Assembly: GCA_016776605.1 (NCBI GenBank)
Contig: JADHTB010000003.1
Location: 295,325-359,324, forward strand
Length of the DNA: 64,000 nt
Reading direction: 5' to 3'
Source: Alphaproteobacteria bacterium
GTDB lineage: Bacteria; Pseudomonadota; Alphaproteobacteria; GCA-2731375
Within the stretch, counting starts at the first letter, position 1; the number at the start of each line of letters is the position of its first letter. Shown here in pieces: positions 54,617-63,971 of this stretch. Under the pieces are notes generated by a model, which was not told the DNA's origin, searched no databases, and was given only the letters and a program-made list of their open reading frames with translations. The position numbers were made by a program, and so were the translations under genes.

Positions 54617-54715
54617 TTAGCGATAGGACATATCCGCGCAACGATAATCCTCACACTGCCAGGGCGCATCGCACCCCGCGAAGGAATGCTTGGCATAACC
54701 ATTGCATTTGCCCAT
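54617..54715 (-). CDS. Putative 32-residue Cys-rich peptide
   Basis: Reads MGKCNGYAKHSFAGCDAPWQ then CEDYRCADMSYR, with four Cys in 32 residues. ATG 54715 has GAGG 6 nt upstream; ATG 54721 is too close to it. A terminator-like hairpin follows the stop. The four Cys could bind a metal or form two disulfides. There is no signal peptide. It is divergent from the peptide ABC importer. I do not recognise the family; it may be a real small protein or a chance ORF. The track lists a longer 61-residue version. Confidence 0.45.
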   Translation of the reverse strand: MGKCNGYAKHSFAGCDAPWQCEDYRCADMSYR

Positions 54716-54758
54716 AATCATCCTCGAACCAAATAAAAATTTATCCAGGGAGGGTATA

Positions 54759-56357
54759 ATGAAGCGTAAAGTTTTTACAATTGCGTCAGCGGCCTCGCTC
54801 ATTGGGCTTATGTTTTGCGCGGAAGGCGCATTGGCTGCGAAAAGCGGCGGCGTCCTAAAGGCCTATCACCGGGGCACACCGCCCAGTGGTTCAATCCACG
54901 AGGAAGCGACGAACTCCACCGTGTCCCCCTACATGGGCGTCTTCAATAACCTGATCATGTATCGCCAGGATGTGGCGAAGGAAAGCATAGATACGATCAT
55001 TCCGGATCTGGCCAAAAGCTGGTCATGGAATGGCGACGGCACAAAGCTGACGTTCAAATTGCGCCAGGGCGTGAAGTGGCATGACGGCAAACCCTTCACT
55101 TCGAAAGACGTGAAGTGCACCTGGGACCTGGTACAGGGCAAAGGCAAGGCCAAGCTGCGCAAGAACCCGCGCAAGTCCTGGTACAAAAATCTGGACAGCG
55201 TCACCACCAACGGCGATTTCGAGGCGACCTTTAATCTGAAGCGCAAGCAACCGGCGTTCCCCGCGTTGCTGGCTGGCGGTTATTCACCGGTTTACCCCTG
55301 CCACGTGTCACCAAAGAAAATGCGGACCCATCCCATTGGCACCGGACCCTTCAAGTTCGTCAGCCTGAAACAGAACGAACATGTGAAATTCACCAAGAAC
55401 CAAAACTACTGGAAAAAAGACCGCCCCTACCTTGATGGCGTCGAATGGACCATCATCAAAAGCCGGGCGACACGGGTCCTGGCCTTCATCGCGGGCAAAT
55501 TCGACATGACCTTCAATGTGGACGTGACCGTTCCCCTGATGAAGGAAGTGAATTCCCAGGCGCCGGACGCGATTTGCGAAATGGTGACGACCAATGTCAG
55601 CACCAACCTGATCGTCAATCAGTTCAAGCCGCCATTCGACAATGCCCAGGTCCGCAAGGCCATGGTGTTGGCGATCGACCGCAAGGCCTTTATCGACATT
55701 ATCAGTGAAGGCAAGAACATCCAGGGTGGCGCGATGATGCCGCCGCCCAATGGTGTCTGGGGCATGCCGCCGGAATTCCTGAAAAACGTGGCCGGCTTTA
55801 ATCCTGACATCGCGGGCAACCGTGCCCAGGCCCGCAAGATCATGGAAGGTCTGGGTTATGGCCCGAATAACCGGCTCAAGGTTAAGGTCTCGACCCGGAA
55901 TATCGCGATCTATCGGGATCCGGCGGTGATCCTGATTGATCACATGAAGGAAATCTATATGGACGCCACATTGGATACGGTCGAGACCTCCAATTGGCAC
56001 GCCAAGGTGGCCCGCAAGGATTACATGGTCGGCCTCAATCTGACGGGTATCGGCGTTGATGATCCCGATGCCGGTCTCTACGAGAACTATTCCTGCGGCT
56101 CGCAGCGCAACTATACGGGCTATTGCAAACCGGAAATGGAGAAACTGTTCGAACAGCAATCCATGATGACCGATCAGGTGGCGCGTAAGAAGCTGGTTTG
56201 GGAAATCGACAAAAAGCTGCAGGAAGACGCGGCCCGGCCGATAATTTATCACGGCTTGGGGGCGACTTGTTTTCAGCCCTATGTGCACGGCTTCGTGACC
56301 CATGTGAATAGCGTTTACAATAACTGGCGCCTGGAAGACGTCTGGCTGGACAAATAG
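54759..56357 (+). CDS. ABC transporter substrate-binding protein (peptide/opine type, SBP family 5)
   Basis: 532-residue periplasmic binding protein. The signal peptide is KRKVFTIASAASLIGLMFCAEGALAAKS. SBP_bac_5 features follow: IIPDLAKSWSWNGDGTKLTFKLRQGVKWHDGKPFTSKDVKCTWDLV, then PIGTGPFKFVSLKQNEHVKFTKNQNYW and RKAMVLAIDRKAFIDII. AGGGAGG precedes ATG 54759. It is the first gene of a complete SBP-permease-permease-ATPase-ATPase operon. The ligand (di- or oligopeptide, or another solute) is unknown. Confidence 0.94.
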   Translation: MKRKVFTIASAASLIGLMFCAEGALAAKSGGVLKAYHRGTPPSGSIHEEATNSTVSPYMGVFNNLIMYRQDVAKESIDTIIPDLAKSWSWNGDGTKLTFKLRQGVKWHDGKPFTSKDVKCTWDLVQGKGKAKLRKNPRKSWYKNLDSVTTNGDFEATFNLKRKQPAFPALLAGGYSPVYPCHVSPKKMRTHPIGTGPFKFVSLKQNEHVKFTKNQNYWKKDRPYLDGVEWTIIKSRATRVLAFIAGKFDMTFNVDVTVPLMKEVNSQAPDAICEMVTTNVSTNLIVNQFKPPFDNAQVRKAMVLAIDRKAFIDIISEGKNIQGGAMMPPPNGVWGMPPEFLKNVAGFNPDIAGNRAQARKIMEGLGYGPNNRLKVKVSTRNIAIYRDPAVILIDHMKEIYMDATLDTVETSNWHAKVARKDYMVGLNLTGIGVDDPDAGLYENYSCGSQRNYTGYCKPEMEKLFEQQSMMTDQVARKKLVWEIDKKLQEDAARPIIYHGLGATCFQPYVHGFVTHVNSVYNNWRLEDVWLDK

Positions 56358-56378
56358 TCCAGTGGCGATTGGGCCAAT

Positions 56379-56409
56379 GGCTGGGGCGCCTCATCTGGGC
56401 GTCCCAGCC
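56379..56409 (+). promoter_or_regulatory. Strong intercistronic hairpin after the binding-protein gene
   Basis: GGCTGGGGCGCC-TCATCTG-GGCGTCCCAGCC forms a 12-bp stem with one G-U pair. No T-run follows, so it is more likely an mRNA-stabilising or processing structure than a terminator. It sits between the binding-protein gene and the first permease gene. Confidence 0.55.
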
Positions 56410-56484
56410 AACCCAAATTTTCGGATCAATTCCGCCGTTAAGACATTTCCATAGCGGACGTAGCTTGGTGAAGGGAAGCAGGCG

Positions 56485-57432
56485 TTGGGCACTTATATAG
56501 TGAAACGTTTTCTGTTGATGCTGCTGACGTTGATCGGGATATCGATCATAATCTTTGTCTTGTTGCGGCTGATGCCCGGCAACATTGCCGATATCATGTT
56601 CGATTCCGCCGGCTTCGTGGATCCGGCGGAAAAGGCCCAGATTGAAAAGGAACTTGGTCTGGATCTGCCGATCCCGGTGCAGTATTTTCACTGGGTCAGG
56701 GGCCTGCTGGTCTGGGACCTGGGTTTTTCCTATGTTTCGGAAATGCCGGCGGTCGACGAATTGGGCCCACGCATACCCATTACCGCGAAACTAGCGGGTC
56801 TGGCGCTGTTCTTTTCGGTTCTGTTCGGCCTGCCCCTGGGCGTTATCAGCGCCGTGAAACAGGATACCGCGCTGGATTACATCATGCGTGTCGTCTCGCT
56901 CAGCGGCCTGTCGCTGCCGTCTTTTTGGCTGGCGCTGCTGATCTTGATGTTTTTCGTTTCGACTTTTGGCACCATCCCAATCTATATGGATCCGCCGGAT
57001 AACCTTTGGGACGAACTGGTGCTGTATTCCATACCTGCGGCGGCGGTGGGTTTCCGCTCCTCCGCCCTGATCATGCGGTTGACCCGTTCCTCCATGCTGG
57101 AGGTCATGCGCCAGGACTATATCCGTACAGCGCGCTCCAAGGGCGCGTCGGAAAACTCCATCAACTATCGCCATGCCTTGAAAAACGCGGTCCTGCCGGT
57201 GACCACGATCATCGGGATCGAGGCGGCCTTCCTGATCGGCGGCCTGATTATTACCGAAACCGTTTTCAATATTCCCGGCGTGGCGCATTTCCTGGTCGAG
57301 GCAATCCTGATGCGGGATTACCCGATCGTGCAGAACCTGGTCATGCTGATCGCGGTCGTCACCGTGGTGATCAATTTCGCCGTCGATCTGTTGTACGCCG
57401 TACTGGACCCGAGGATTAAATATGCCGAGTAG
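56485..57432 (+). CDS. ABC transporter permease (DppB/OppB type)
   Basis: 315 residues, six membrane segments. The N-terminus YIVKRFLLMLLTLIGISIIIFVLLRLMPGN is typical of the DppB/OppB subfamily. The BPD_transp_1 EAA-type loop is RQDYIRTARSKGASENSINYRHALKNAVLPV. The start is TTG 56485 with GAAGG upstream. The TAG stop begins a TAGAGCATTTTCC box, 50 nt before the next gene. Confidence 0.94.
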   Translation: MGTYIVKRFLLMLLTLIGISIIIFVLLRLMPGNIADIMFDSAGFVDPAEKAQIEKELGLDLPIPVQYFHWVRGLLVWDLGFSYVSEMPAVDELGPRIPITAKLAGLALFFSVLFGLPLGVISAVKQDTALDYIMRVVSLSGLSLPSFWLALLILMFFVSTFGTIPIYMDPPDNLWDELVLYSIPAAAVGFRSSALIMRLTRSSMLEVMRQDYIRTARSKGASENSINYRHALKNAVLPVTTIIGIEAAFLIGGLIITETVFNIPGVAHFLVEAILMRDYPIVQNLVMLIAVVTVVINFAVDLLYAVLDPRIKYAE

Positions 57433-57443
57433 AGCATTTTCCA
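57430..57443 (+). repeat. Short TAGAGCA box
   Basis: TAGAGCATTTTCCA starts at the stop codon of the permease gene and lies in the gap before the second permease. Only the first 12 bases match the full-length copies. Confidence 0.5.
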
Positions 57444-57482
57444 TATTGGCGGGATCATCCGCTCCAACAAAGGGTCGGTACA

Positions 57483-58376
57483 ATGGTTGATATTGACCAT
57501 CAAGCCGAACTCGTCAAAGCCGGCGCCCATATCACGGGACGATGGAGCAAAGTGCGGCACTACGCTCGCCGTTATCCCCTGGGCGCCATCGGCGCGGTGA
57601 TCATGATCATTTTTGTATTTTCCGCCGTCTTTGCCGATGTGCTCGCGCCTAATGATCCATTGCAAACCCTGGCCTCGGCCTCGCTGCATGCGCCCGGCGC
57701 GGATTTTATGCTGGGCGCCGACATGATGGGGCGCGATATGTTGAGCCGTATTATCCACGGCGCGCGCATTTCCCTGACCGTGGGTGTCGCCTCGATCCTG
57801 CTGGGCGGCAGCATCGGCGTTTTCATCGGCTTGATGTCGGGCTATCTGCTGGGTTGGTTCGACCTTCTGATGCAGCGTCTGATTGATATCATGCAGGCGC
57901 TGCCGCTGCTGGTGCTGGCGCTGGTGATGGCCGCCTCGCTGGGGCCCTCGCTGGAAAACACGATCATCGCCATATCAATCCCGCTGGTACCGAACGTGGC
58001 GCGCGTGGTGCGTTCGTCCACCCTGTCGCTGCGCGAGATGCCGTTTGTCGAGGCAGCCAGGGCGGCCGGCATGAGCGAACTTCGTGTCGCCCTGCGCCAC
58101 GTTCTGCCGAATATTCTGGCGCCGCTGATCGTCCTGTTCACGGCCCAGCTTGGTGCGGCTATTCTGGTCGAAGCCTCGCTCTCCTTTCTCGGCCTGGGCG
58201 TGCCGGAACCGCACCCTTCATGGGGTCGCATGCTGTCGGAATCGGCGGCTGAGTACATGCGCGTGGCGCCCTGGCTGGTGGTTTTTCCCGGCCTAGCCAT
58301 CAGTCTGGCGGTATTCGGAACCAATCTTTTCGGCGACGCCCTGCGCGATATTCTCGACCCAAGACAGCGCAACTGA
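57483..58376 (+). CDS. ABC transporter permease (DppC/OppC type)
   Basis: 297 residues. The OppC N-terminal membrane helix is PLGAIGAVIMIIFVFSAVFADVLAPNDP, followed by the FMLGADMMGRDMLSRIIHGARISLTVG block and the EAA loop MPFVEAARAAGMSELRVALRHVLPNILAPLIV. The C-terminal end GLAISLAVFGTNLFGDALRDILDPR is a family hallmark. It pairs with the DppB-type permease to form the translocation pore. Confidence 0.94.
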   Translation: MVDIDHQAELVKAGAHITGRWSKVRHYARRYPLGAIGAVIMIIFVFSAVFADVLAPNDPLQTLASASLHAPGADFMLGADMMGRDMLSRIIHGARISLTVGVASILLGGSIGVFIGLMSGYLLGWFDLLMQRLIDIMQALPLLVLALVMAASLGPSLENTIIAISIPLVPNVARVVRSSTLSLREMPFVEAARAAGMSELRVALRHVLPNILAPLIVLFTAQLGAAILVEASLSFLGLGVPEPHPSWGRMLSESAAEYMRVAPWLVVFPGLAISLAVFGTNLFGDALRDILDPRQRN

Positions 58377-58421
58377 GCCGTAGCAACCAATACCCAATAA
58401 CCAACCTTGGACGCGGGATGA

Positions 58422-59489
58422 ATGGTCGAGACTGTGGATAGTAACCAAGACGCTTTGGCAAATTCGGTGCCGCAAAGCCAAGAGCTGGCTTTGGAGGTCG
58501 CTGGGCTGCAAACCTATTTTTACACCCGCCAGGGCATCGTCAAGGCGGTGGACGGTGTCTCGTTCAATTTGCGTAGGGGCGAAACCCTTGGCATCGTCGG
58601 CGAATCTGGTTGCGGCAAAAGCATCACCGCCCTCTCTATCATGCGTCTGATACCCGACCCGCCTGGCCGTACCGTCGGCGGTCGAGTCGCCCTGGATGGC
58701 AGGAACCTTCTCGATCTCGATGAGTCCGAGATGCGAAAAATCCGCGGCAATGATATCTCGATGATTTTCCAGGAGCCGATGACCTCGCTGAACCCGGTTC
58801 TGACCATTGGCTTTCAGATTGCCGAGGCCGTGGTCCTGCATCAGAATTTATCCAAGGCCCAGGCCCTGGAACGGGCGGTGGAGATGCTGGAACTGGTGAA
58901 AATTCCCGAGCCGGCGCAGCGGGCCAAGGAATATCCCCACCAGCTATCGGGCGGCATGCGCCAGCGCGTCATGATTGCCATGGCGCTGGCGTGCAATCCC
59001 AAGGTGCTGATCGCCGACGAACCGACGACGGCGCTGGATGTCACCATTCAGGCGCAAATTCTAGATCTGATCCTGCAACTTCAGGAAAAACTGGGAACGG
59101 CCGTGATACTGATCACCCACGACCTGGGCGTCATTGCGGAAACGGCCCAGCGGGTTATTGTCATGTATGCCGGACGAAAGGTCGAGGAAGCCGATGTCGT
59201 GCCGCTGTTCGCCAAGCCCATGCATCCTTACACCCGTGGCCTGATGGCCTCGGTGCCGCACCTGGACATTATCAAGGGCGAGGAGCATGCCGCCACCGCA
59301 CGGTTGGAGGAAATTCCCGGTATCGTGCCGCCCCTGAACGATTTGCCGCCGGGCTGCGCCTTTGCGCCGCGCTGTCAATTCGCCGATGACCGTTGCGGGT
59401 TGGAATATCCGGTCTACGAGGAAAAACGGCCCGGACATTGGGCCGCCTGCTGGCATTCGGATCGTCTATATGGAGATCAGAATGACTGA
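58422..59489 (+). CDS. ABC transporter ATP-binding protein (DppD/OppD type)
   Basis: 355 residues. Walker [10 protein letters not shown]-loop [11 protein letters not shown], signature [15 protein letters not shown], Walker [14 protein letters not shown] and H-loop ITHDLGV are all intact. The C-terminal oligopeptide extension has [17 protein letters not shown], whose Cys residues ligate a [4Fe-4S] cluster in related DppD proteins. It overlaps the next ATPase by 8 nt. Confidence 0.95.
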   Translation: MVETVDSNQDALANSVPQSQELALEVAGLQTYFYTRQGIVKAVDGVSFNLRRGETLGIVGESGCGKSITALSIMRLIPDPPGRTVGGRVALDGRNLLDLDESEMRKIRGNDISMIFQEPMTSLNPVLTIGFQIAEAVVLHQNLSKAQALERAVEMLELVKIPEPAQRAKEYPHQLSGGMRQRVMIAMALACNPKVLIADEPTTALDVTIQAQILDLILQLQEKLGTAVILITHDLGVIAETAQRVIVMYAGRKVEEADVVPLFAKPMHPYTRGLMASVPHLDIIKGEEHAATARLEEIPGIVPPLNDLPPGCAFAPRCQFADDRCGLEYPVYEEKRPGHWAACWHSDRLYGDQND

Positions 59490-60498
59490 CCCGGCCACCA
59501 TCACAACCCCAACCCCAACCGTGGCTGACAGCCCGGAAATACCGCTGTTGGAGGTCGTTGATCTAAAGAAGCATTTCCCGATCAAAAAAGGGCTGCTGTC
59601 GCGCGGCAGCGGCAAGGTTTTTGCGGTTGATGGCATCAGTTTTCACATCAACCAGGGAGAGACCCTGGGCCTGGTGGGCGAAAGCGGCTGCGGCAAATCG
59701 ACCGTGGGCAGAACCGTGCTCCGGCTGCTCGATCCCACCGCGGGCAGTATCAGGCTCAATGGCCGCGATATCACCCACCTGAGCAAGACCGAGATGCGGC
59801 CGGTCCGCCGCGAGATGCAGATTATCTTTCAGGATCCCTACTCCTCGCTGAACCCGCGCATGTCGGCGGGAGATATTGTCGAGGAAATGTTGAGCGTCCA
59901 TGGCATCGGCACGGCCGCCGAGCGCAAGAAGCGGGTCGCCGGATTGTTTGACCGCGTCGGCCTGCGCAAGGCGCAAATGAACAGTTTCCCGCATGAGTTT
60001 TCCGGCGGGCAGCGCCAACGCATCGGCATCGCCCGGGCCCTGGCTTTGAACCCGAAGGTAATCATCGGCGACGAGCCGGTATCCGCGCTTGATGTCTCGA
60101 TCCAGGCGCAAGTCATCAATCTGTTGATGGACCTGCAGGCGGAGTTCAACTTATCCTATCTGTTCATCGCCCATGATCTGGCGGTGGTCGAACATATCAG
60201 CCACCGCATCGCGGTGATGTATCTGGGCAAGATCGTCGAATATACCGACAAGAAAACGCTGTTCACCAATCCCCAGCACCCCTACACCGAAGCGCTTCTT
60301 TCCGCGGTCCCCATTCCAGACCCGACGATCAGGCGCAAAAAAACCATCCTGCAAGGCGACGTACCCAGCCCGATCACGCCCCCCCCTGGCTGTCATTTCC
60401 ATACCCGTTGCCCCTATGCCGAGGAACGCTGCAAAATCGAAGAACCACCGCTGAAAGCCTACGGCCCTGGTCACATGGTATCCTGCCACCTGCGATAG
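59482..60498 (+). CDS. ABC transporter ATP-binding protein (DppF/OppF type)
   Basis: 338 residues from ATG 59482 (GGAG 6 nt upstream); the track start at 59362 lies inside the upstream gene. Walker [21 protein letters not shown], signature [15 protein letters not shown], Walker [13 protein letters not shown] and IAHDLAV are all present. The C-terminal [17 protein letters not shown] also has the oligopeptide-ATPase Cys cluster. It completes the importer and is the last gene of the operon. Confidence 0.95.
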   Translation: MTDPATITTPTPTVADSPEIPLLEVVDLKKHFPIKKGLLSRGSGKVFAVDGISFHINQGETLGLVGESGCGKSTVGRTVLRLLDPTAGSIRLNGRDITHLSKTEMRPVRREMQIIFQDPYSSLNPRMSAGDIVEEMLSVHGIGTAAERKKRVAGLFDRVGLRKAQMNSFPHEFSGGQRQRIGIARALALNPKVIIGDEPVSALDVSIQAQVINLLMDLQAEFNLSYLFIAHDLAVVEHISHRIAVMYLGKIVEYTDKKTLFTNPQHPYTEALLSAVPIPDPTIRRKKTILQGDVPSPITPPPGCHFHTRCPYAEERCKIEEPPLKAYGPGHMVSCHLR

Positions 60499-60525
60499 AG
60501 CGGCAGCCGTGAAGTGCCGATGATT

Positions 60526-61617
60526 TCAGGCCAGGGGTTCGGGTGGGGCAATGCCGTATTTTTCCAGGCAGGGACGCATCCGTTGCATGATTTCGGGATG
60601 CAGGGCGACGCCATTTTTGCGCTGTTCCGACAGGGCTTCATGGGCCCGGTCGCCCGGCACACGCACCGCCGGGCCATCGGCCAGGGGCATCGCCGCGCGG
60701 CAAATCTGGGCCAGAAAGCCGGTTTCGTGGCGAAACGCATCGCTGCCGCCGAATGCCGCCGGATCAATCAATTGCAGGAAGACGTTGCTGCCCAGAACCG
60801 GGCCAGCGCCCGCTTTCCCATCCTCCGCGGCAGCCCGCCCGCGCCCGACAAGGGCAGAGGTCAGGGCCTCGACAAACAATGCCAGGGCGAAACCCTTGTG
60901 CCCCATATCAAGACCGCCCGCCGGCAGAATGGCGCCCGGTGGATCGGTATAGATCACCTCCGGGTCGTCACTGGGATGACCCGCGTTATCCACCAGCCAT
61001 GTCTGGGGCAGCCGTTCACCCGTCCGCCGCGCCCGCTCAATGCGCCGATTGGTCGTGGCTGATGCGCTGGTGTCGATCAGGATTGGCGCGCCATCGGTTG
61101 GAATGCCAATGGCGATCGGGTTGGTGGACAGGCGCGGCGAGCGCCCGCCATGGGGCGCCACAACCGCATTGGTGGGCGAAGACGTGGTCAGTAGGGCCAT
61201 GTGACCGCCGTCGGCCGCCCGTTTGACATAGGTGGCGAGACAGGAAATGTTTTGGCTGCCGCGCATGGCGATGGAAACCACCGGATGTTCGCCAATCCGC
61301 TCGCGGGCCAGGGCCAGGGCGCGCACCACCACCCATTGCCCTGGCAATAACCGGGCGTCCAAAAGCAGGCTGCCGCCGCTGTCATTCAGGATTTCCGGCT
61401 CGCCATTCCGGGTGGTGCGCCCGGCCTCGACATCCGCTAAATAGGCCGGCACGAACTGCAAGCCATGGGTGTCGTAACCAAGCAAGTCCGCTTCCACCAG
61501 TATTTCCGCCACCGCGCTGGCGATTGAACTGTCCAGGCCGGCGCACGTGAACAACTGCGTTGTGCTGTTGATCAGGTCATCGGACCGATAGCGCAAAAAT
61601 TCCTCTGGGCTTGCCAT
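60526..61617 (-). CDS. Ldh-family oxidoreductase (malate/L-lactate dehydrogenase-like)
   Basis: 363-residue NAD(P)-dependent oxidoreductase of the Ldh_2 fold, unrelated to Rossmann lactate dehydrogenases. The catalytic His is in LGYDTHGLQFVPAYL; RGSQNISCLATYVKRA and TNPIAIGIPTDG carry the nucleotide-binding region, and GLDMGHKGFALALFVEALTSAL is conserved. Substrates in the family include malate, ureidoglycolate, sulfolactate and 2,3-diketogulonate. ATG 61617 has AAGGA upstream. It converges with the ABC importer. Confidence 0.92.
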   Translation of the reverse strand: MASPEEFLRYRSDDLINSTTQLFTCAGLDSSIASAVAEILVEADLLGYDTHGLQFVPAYLADVEAGRTTRNGEPEILNDSGGSLLLDARLLPGQWVVVRALALARERIGEHPVVSIAMRGSQNISCLATYVKRAADGGHMALLTTSSPTNAVVAPHGGRSPRLSTNPIAIGIPTDGAPILIDTSASATTNRRIERARRTGERLPQTWLVDNAGHPSDDPEVIYTDPPGAILPAGGLDMGHKGFALALFVEALTSALVGRGRAAAEDGKAGAGPVLGSNVFLQLIDPAAFGGSDAFRHETGFLAQICRAAMPLADGPAVRVPGDRAHEALSEQRKNGVALHPEIMQRMRPCLEKYGIAPPEPLA

Positions 61618-61634
61618 TTTTAATCCGTCCTTCT

Positions 61635-61735
61635 GGAGCAATGCGCAATTAATTTGGGTCGTTAAAGCGACTTAAGTAATTTATTCAATCACTGTTTAAG
61701 CGAATTTAAGCATATTTAGCCTAAATGTGCTCTGG
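61635..61735 (-). repeat. TAGAGCA repeat, copy R6 (inverted, diverged)
   Basis: Plus-strand GGAGCAATGCGCAATTAATT at the left, a GTCGTTAAAGCGAC hairpin in the middle and AAATGTGCTCTGG at the right. It matches R2/R5 in reverse. It is the only full-length copy that lies upstream of genes on both sides, so it carries no stop codon. It fills the divergent gap between the Ldh and kinase genes. Confidence 0.7.
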
Positions 61736-61793
61736 ACCTACAGGAAGGCCTGCCTTTGGTTTTGCCGAGATCCAGATATAGGAGAAATGCGAG

Positions 61794-63971
61794 TTGGCCC
61801 CGTTATTCGTTTTAGGCCTGTCTATTCTGCTGCAACTGGCGGCGGCGGCAATGGCTCTGCGGCTTGCGCGGACGACCGGCTGGATCTCCGCCTGGCTACT
61901 CATCACCTCTGCCCTGCTGCTCATGGGCGCACGCCGGGCGATCACGTTTTATCACACCGTTACCGCCGACGTCTTGCAACCGCCCAATCTAACCGCCGAA
62001 CTCGTCGCCTTGTTGATTTCAGGGTTGATGCTACTGGGCGTCGCCATGATTGGCCCGATCTTTATTGCGAGGCGGAAAGCGGAGGCCGCGCTGAGCGAGA
62101 GTGAAACCACCTATCGCGGCATCCTGGACAACATGGCCGATACATTTTATCGGACCAATGCCAATGGATTAATAATTCTCGCCTCGCCTTCGGCCTCTGA
62201 TTTGCTCGGCTATTCAATGGATGAATTGATCGGCATGCCTCTCGCCGGCCTCTACTATCGGCCCGCTGACCGCGAATTATTTCTCAAATTTCTGAAGGAA
62301 AACAGTGGACGTGCTCAGGGCTATGTCGCGCCGCTTCGGCATAAAGACGGCAGTCCTGTCTTCGTCGAGACTAACGCCCGCTATCTGCATGATGACGATG
62401 GCAACTTTATGGGCGTTGAAGGAACGGTTCGCGATATCACCAGCCGCAGACGCGCGGAGGAACTCAACACCCGTTTCGGCCGGATCATCGAGGATTCAGT
62501 CAACGAGATCTATGTCTTCGACAGCGAGACATTTCATTTCATCCTGGTCAACCGCGGCGCCCGCGAAAACCTTGGCTGCACAATGGCCGAGCTACAGGAA
62601 ATGACGCCCGCCGATATCAAGCCCGCGTTCACCAGCGACGAATTTTCCCATTTGGTCGAACCGCTACGGGATGGATCGCGGGATGCTCTTGAATTCGAAA
62701 CGGTCCACGCCCGAAAAGACGGATCCACTTACGACGTTCATGTTCATCTCCAACTATCACAATCGGAGACCCCGCCGGTCTTCTTCGCTATCATCCAGGA
62801 CATAACGGAGCGGAAAAGGACCGAGGAACGTCTGGTCCAGTCGCAGAAGATGGAGGCGATAGGCCAGCTTACCGGCGGCGTGGCCCACGATTTCAATAAC
62901 CTGCTGGCCATCATCATGGGCAACCTGGAGCTTTTGATCGCACGAGGCACGGGCGACAACGAAATCACCGGCTTCGCGGCGAAAGCTTTGGCGGCCACGC
63001 AGCGCGGTGCCGACCTGACCCACCGTCTGCTCGCCTTTTCGCGCATGCAGCCCTTGCGCCCGGTTTCCGTCGGCGCCGATCAGCTGGTAAAGGGTATGGA
63101 GGATCTGCTGGTGCGCACCCTTGGCGAAGCCATTGAGATCAAGCTAATTTCCGGCGCCGGCCTTTGGCCATGCGAAGTCGATCCAGGACAACTTGAAAAC
63201 GCCCTTCTTAATCTATCGATTAATGCCCGTGATGCCATGCCGCGCGGCGGCAGACTGACCATTGAAACCTCGAACACCGTTATCGACGATACTTATGCCG
63301 CCGCGCAAGATGATGTGGAGGCCGGCGAGTATGTGCTTTTAACGGTCAGCGATACCGGGTCCGGCATGGCGCCGGAGATCATCGCGCAGGCCTTCAATCC
63401 CTTCTTCACCACCAAGGGGGTGGGCAAGGGAAGCGGTCTTGGTCTCAGCATGGTCTATGGCTTTGTCAAGCAGTCCGGCGGTCACGCGCGGATTTGCAGC
63501 GAGGTCGGCGCGGGAACAACGGTGAAAATTCATCTGCCCCGGTTCATCAGCGGCCAAGGGGCCGCGCCTGGAACCAGCGCGCATCCCGCTGCCGATACAG
63601 ACGCCACCGATACGGGGGCGCATGGCGAGATTATCATGGTGGTTGAGGATGATGCCGAGGTGCGCGCCGTCGCCGTCGGCTTTTTGAGCCAGCTAGGTTA
63701 TGAAGTGCTTGAAGCCGGCAGGGCGGACGCCGCGCTGGAAAAGATTGCGCAAAATCGAGAGATCAATCTGCTGCTCGCCGATATCATATTGCCGGGTGGT
63801 ATGGGCGGAGAGGAATTGGCCGACCGGGCGTGTGAACTATTGCCAAGCCTCAAGGTATTATCCGACATTTCCCAAGTAATCTTCAAACTCAGCATGAGTA
63901 TACAAAATAACACCATTTCTCAAAGAGTTGTTTCCTCCAATCGCTCGACACCTCCGATTTTGACGCGTTAG
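61794..63971 (+). CDS. PAS-PAS hybrid histidine kinase with truncated receiver domain
   Basis: 725 residues. Three N-terminal hydrophobic segments (LFVLGLSILLQLAAAAMALRL, AWLLITSALLLMGA, LVALLISGLMLLGVAMI) precede PAS 1 (from ETTYRGILDNMADTFYRTN), PAS 2 (from RFGRIIEDSVNEIYVFD), the phospho-acceptor His in GGVAHDFNNLLAIIMGN, and an ATPase domain (ALLNLSINARDAMPRGG, DTGSGMAPEI, KGSGLGLSMVYGFV). A receiver follows (IIMVVEDDAEV, phospho-acceptor Asp in LLADIILP) but stops after LLPSLKVL; the last 40 or so residues are unrelated. Start TTG 61794 with AGGAG upstream. Kinase activity is plausible, but the receiver is incomplete. Confidence 0.88.
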   Translation: MAPLFVLGLSILLQLAAAAMALRLARTTGWISAWLLITSALLLMGARRAITFYHTVTADVLQPPNLTAELVALLISGLMLLGVAMIGPIFIARRKAEAALSESETTYRGILDNMADTFYRTNANGLIILASPSASDLLGYSMDELIGMPLAGLYYRPADRELFLKFLKENSGRAQGYVAPLRHKDGSPVFVETNARYLHDDDGNFMGVEGTVRDITSRRRAEELNTRFGRIIEDSVNEIYVFDSETFHFILVNRGARENLGCTMAELQEMTPADIKPAFTSDEFSHLVEPLRDGSRDALEFETVHARKDGSTYDVHVHLQLSQSETPPVFFAIIQDITERKRTEERLVQSQKMEAIGQLTGGVAHDFNNLLAIIMGNLELLIARGTGDNEITGFAAKALAATQRGADLTHRLLAFSRMQPLRPVSVGADQLVKGMEDLLVRTLGEAIEIKLISGAGLWPCEVDPGQLENALLNLSINARDAMPRGGRLTIETSNTVIDDTYAAAQDDVEAGEYVLLTVSDTGSGMAPEIIAQAFNPFFTTKGVGKGSGLGLSMVYGFVKQSGGHARICSEVGAGTTVKIHLPRFISGQGAAPGTSAHPAADTDATDTGAHGEIIMVVEDDAEVRAVAVGFLSQLGYEVLEAGRADAALEKIAQNREINLLLADIILPGGMGGEELADRACELLPSLKVLSDISQVIFKLSMSIQNNTISQRVVSSNRSTPPILTR

